NCBI GenBank assembly: GCA_039932095.1
Contig: JBDTQR010000241.1
Location: forward strand, 1 to 6,117
Source: Stagnihabitans sp039932095
GTDB taxonomy: Bacteria > Pseudomonadota > Alphaproteobacteria > Rhodobacterales > Rhodobacteraceae
Direction of reading: 5' to 3'
DNA length: 6,117 nucleotides
A program made the position numbers and the translations under genes. Positions within the stretch are counted from its first letter, which is position 1; each line of letters opens with the position of its first letter. The notes beneath the pieces are model-generated. The model searched no databases, was not told where the DNA came from, and worked only from the letters and a program-made list of their open reading frames with translations. Of this stretch, positions 5,962 through 6,117 are shown piece by piece.

Positions 5962-6117
5962 ATGGCGAATTTTGACACGACTCAGGGTCCGGGATCGGAC
6001 CTGGTATGGGCCAATTTCTATGGCCAGTTCGACCTGGCATCGGCGCACCGGGTTTTGCTCTTGAACAACCCCGGCAGCCTTGGCGGTTTTGATCTGGATG
6101 ACACGATCACCTTCAGC
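5962..6117 (+). CDS. Hypothetical protein, 5' end only (3' beyond window)
   Basis: The first 52 codons of a gene that continues past the window. The ATG at 5962 has AAAGGGA (5947-5953) 8 bases upstream. It is divergent from moaA with a 126-base gap. The visible part has no signal peptide or membrane segment and contains no Lys, Glu or Cys. It is rich in Asp, Gly, Leu and Asn, with short stretches such as VLLLNNPGSLGG (31-42) and FDLDDTITF (43-51). I do not recognise it. An acidic, Lys-free start without a Sec signal would fit a large secreted (type I) or surface protein, but this is a guess from composition only. Confidence 0.6.
   Translation, partial: MANFDTTQGPGSDLVWANFYGQFDLASAHRVLLLNNPGSLGGFDLDDTITFS

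Noticed and set aside
5836..6048. N-terminal extension of MoaA
   Set aside because: The 71 additional residues lack MoaA similarity, cross the divergent gene and precede the canonical opening of the family.

Overview
The window comes from a high-GC alphaproteobacterial chromosome, most likely a Rhodobacterales-type organism. Signs of this are the codon bias toward G/C third positions, the fructose ABC operon type known from Sinorhizobium, and the style of the MoaA protein. This placement is inference from protein resemblance recalled from memory, not from a search.

Positions 1-968 hold two minus-strand genes in tandem: an RbsD/FucU-family sugar mutarotase and, 4 bases after its stop, a ROK-family repressor that runs off the left edge. 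Positions 969-1186 are a divergent control region. Its centre is a perfect 9-bp inverted repeat rich in A/T, flanked on both sides by outward-facing TTGAC (-35-like) elements.

Positions 1187-4793 are a four-gene plus-strand operon closely resembling the Sinorhizobium meliloti frcBCAK fructose uptake genes: periplasmic binding protein, permease, single-domain ATPase and P-loop sugar-kinase-like protein. A GC-rich stem-loop lies between the binding protein and permease genes, and permease/ATPase and ATPase/kinase overlap by 4 bases. The simplest model is that FrcB captures fructose in the periplasm and FrcC/FrcA import it. FrcK may phosphorylate it or a derivative, the mutarotase would interconvert anomers, and the ROK protein would sense the sugar and control both directions from the shared operator.

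Positions 4831-5835 hold moaA (molybdenum cofactor biosynthesis, first step) on the minus strand, convergent with frcK. It appears to have a promoter so close to the ATG that its mRNA would be leaderless. From 5962 a divergent plus-strand gene of unknown function begins and runs off the right edge.

I see no mobile element, CRISPR array, tRNA or rRNA. Nothing here convincingly amounts to a new system. The most interesting points are the mutarotase-ROK-frc arrangement with its palindrome and the possible leaderless moaA.
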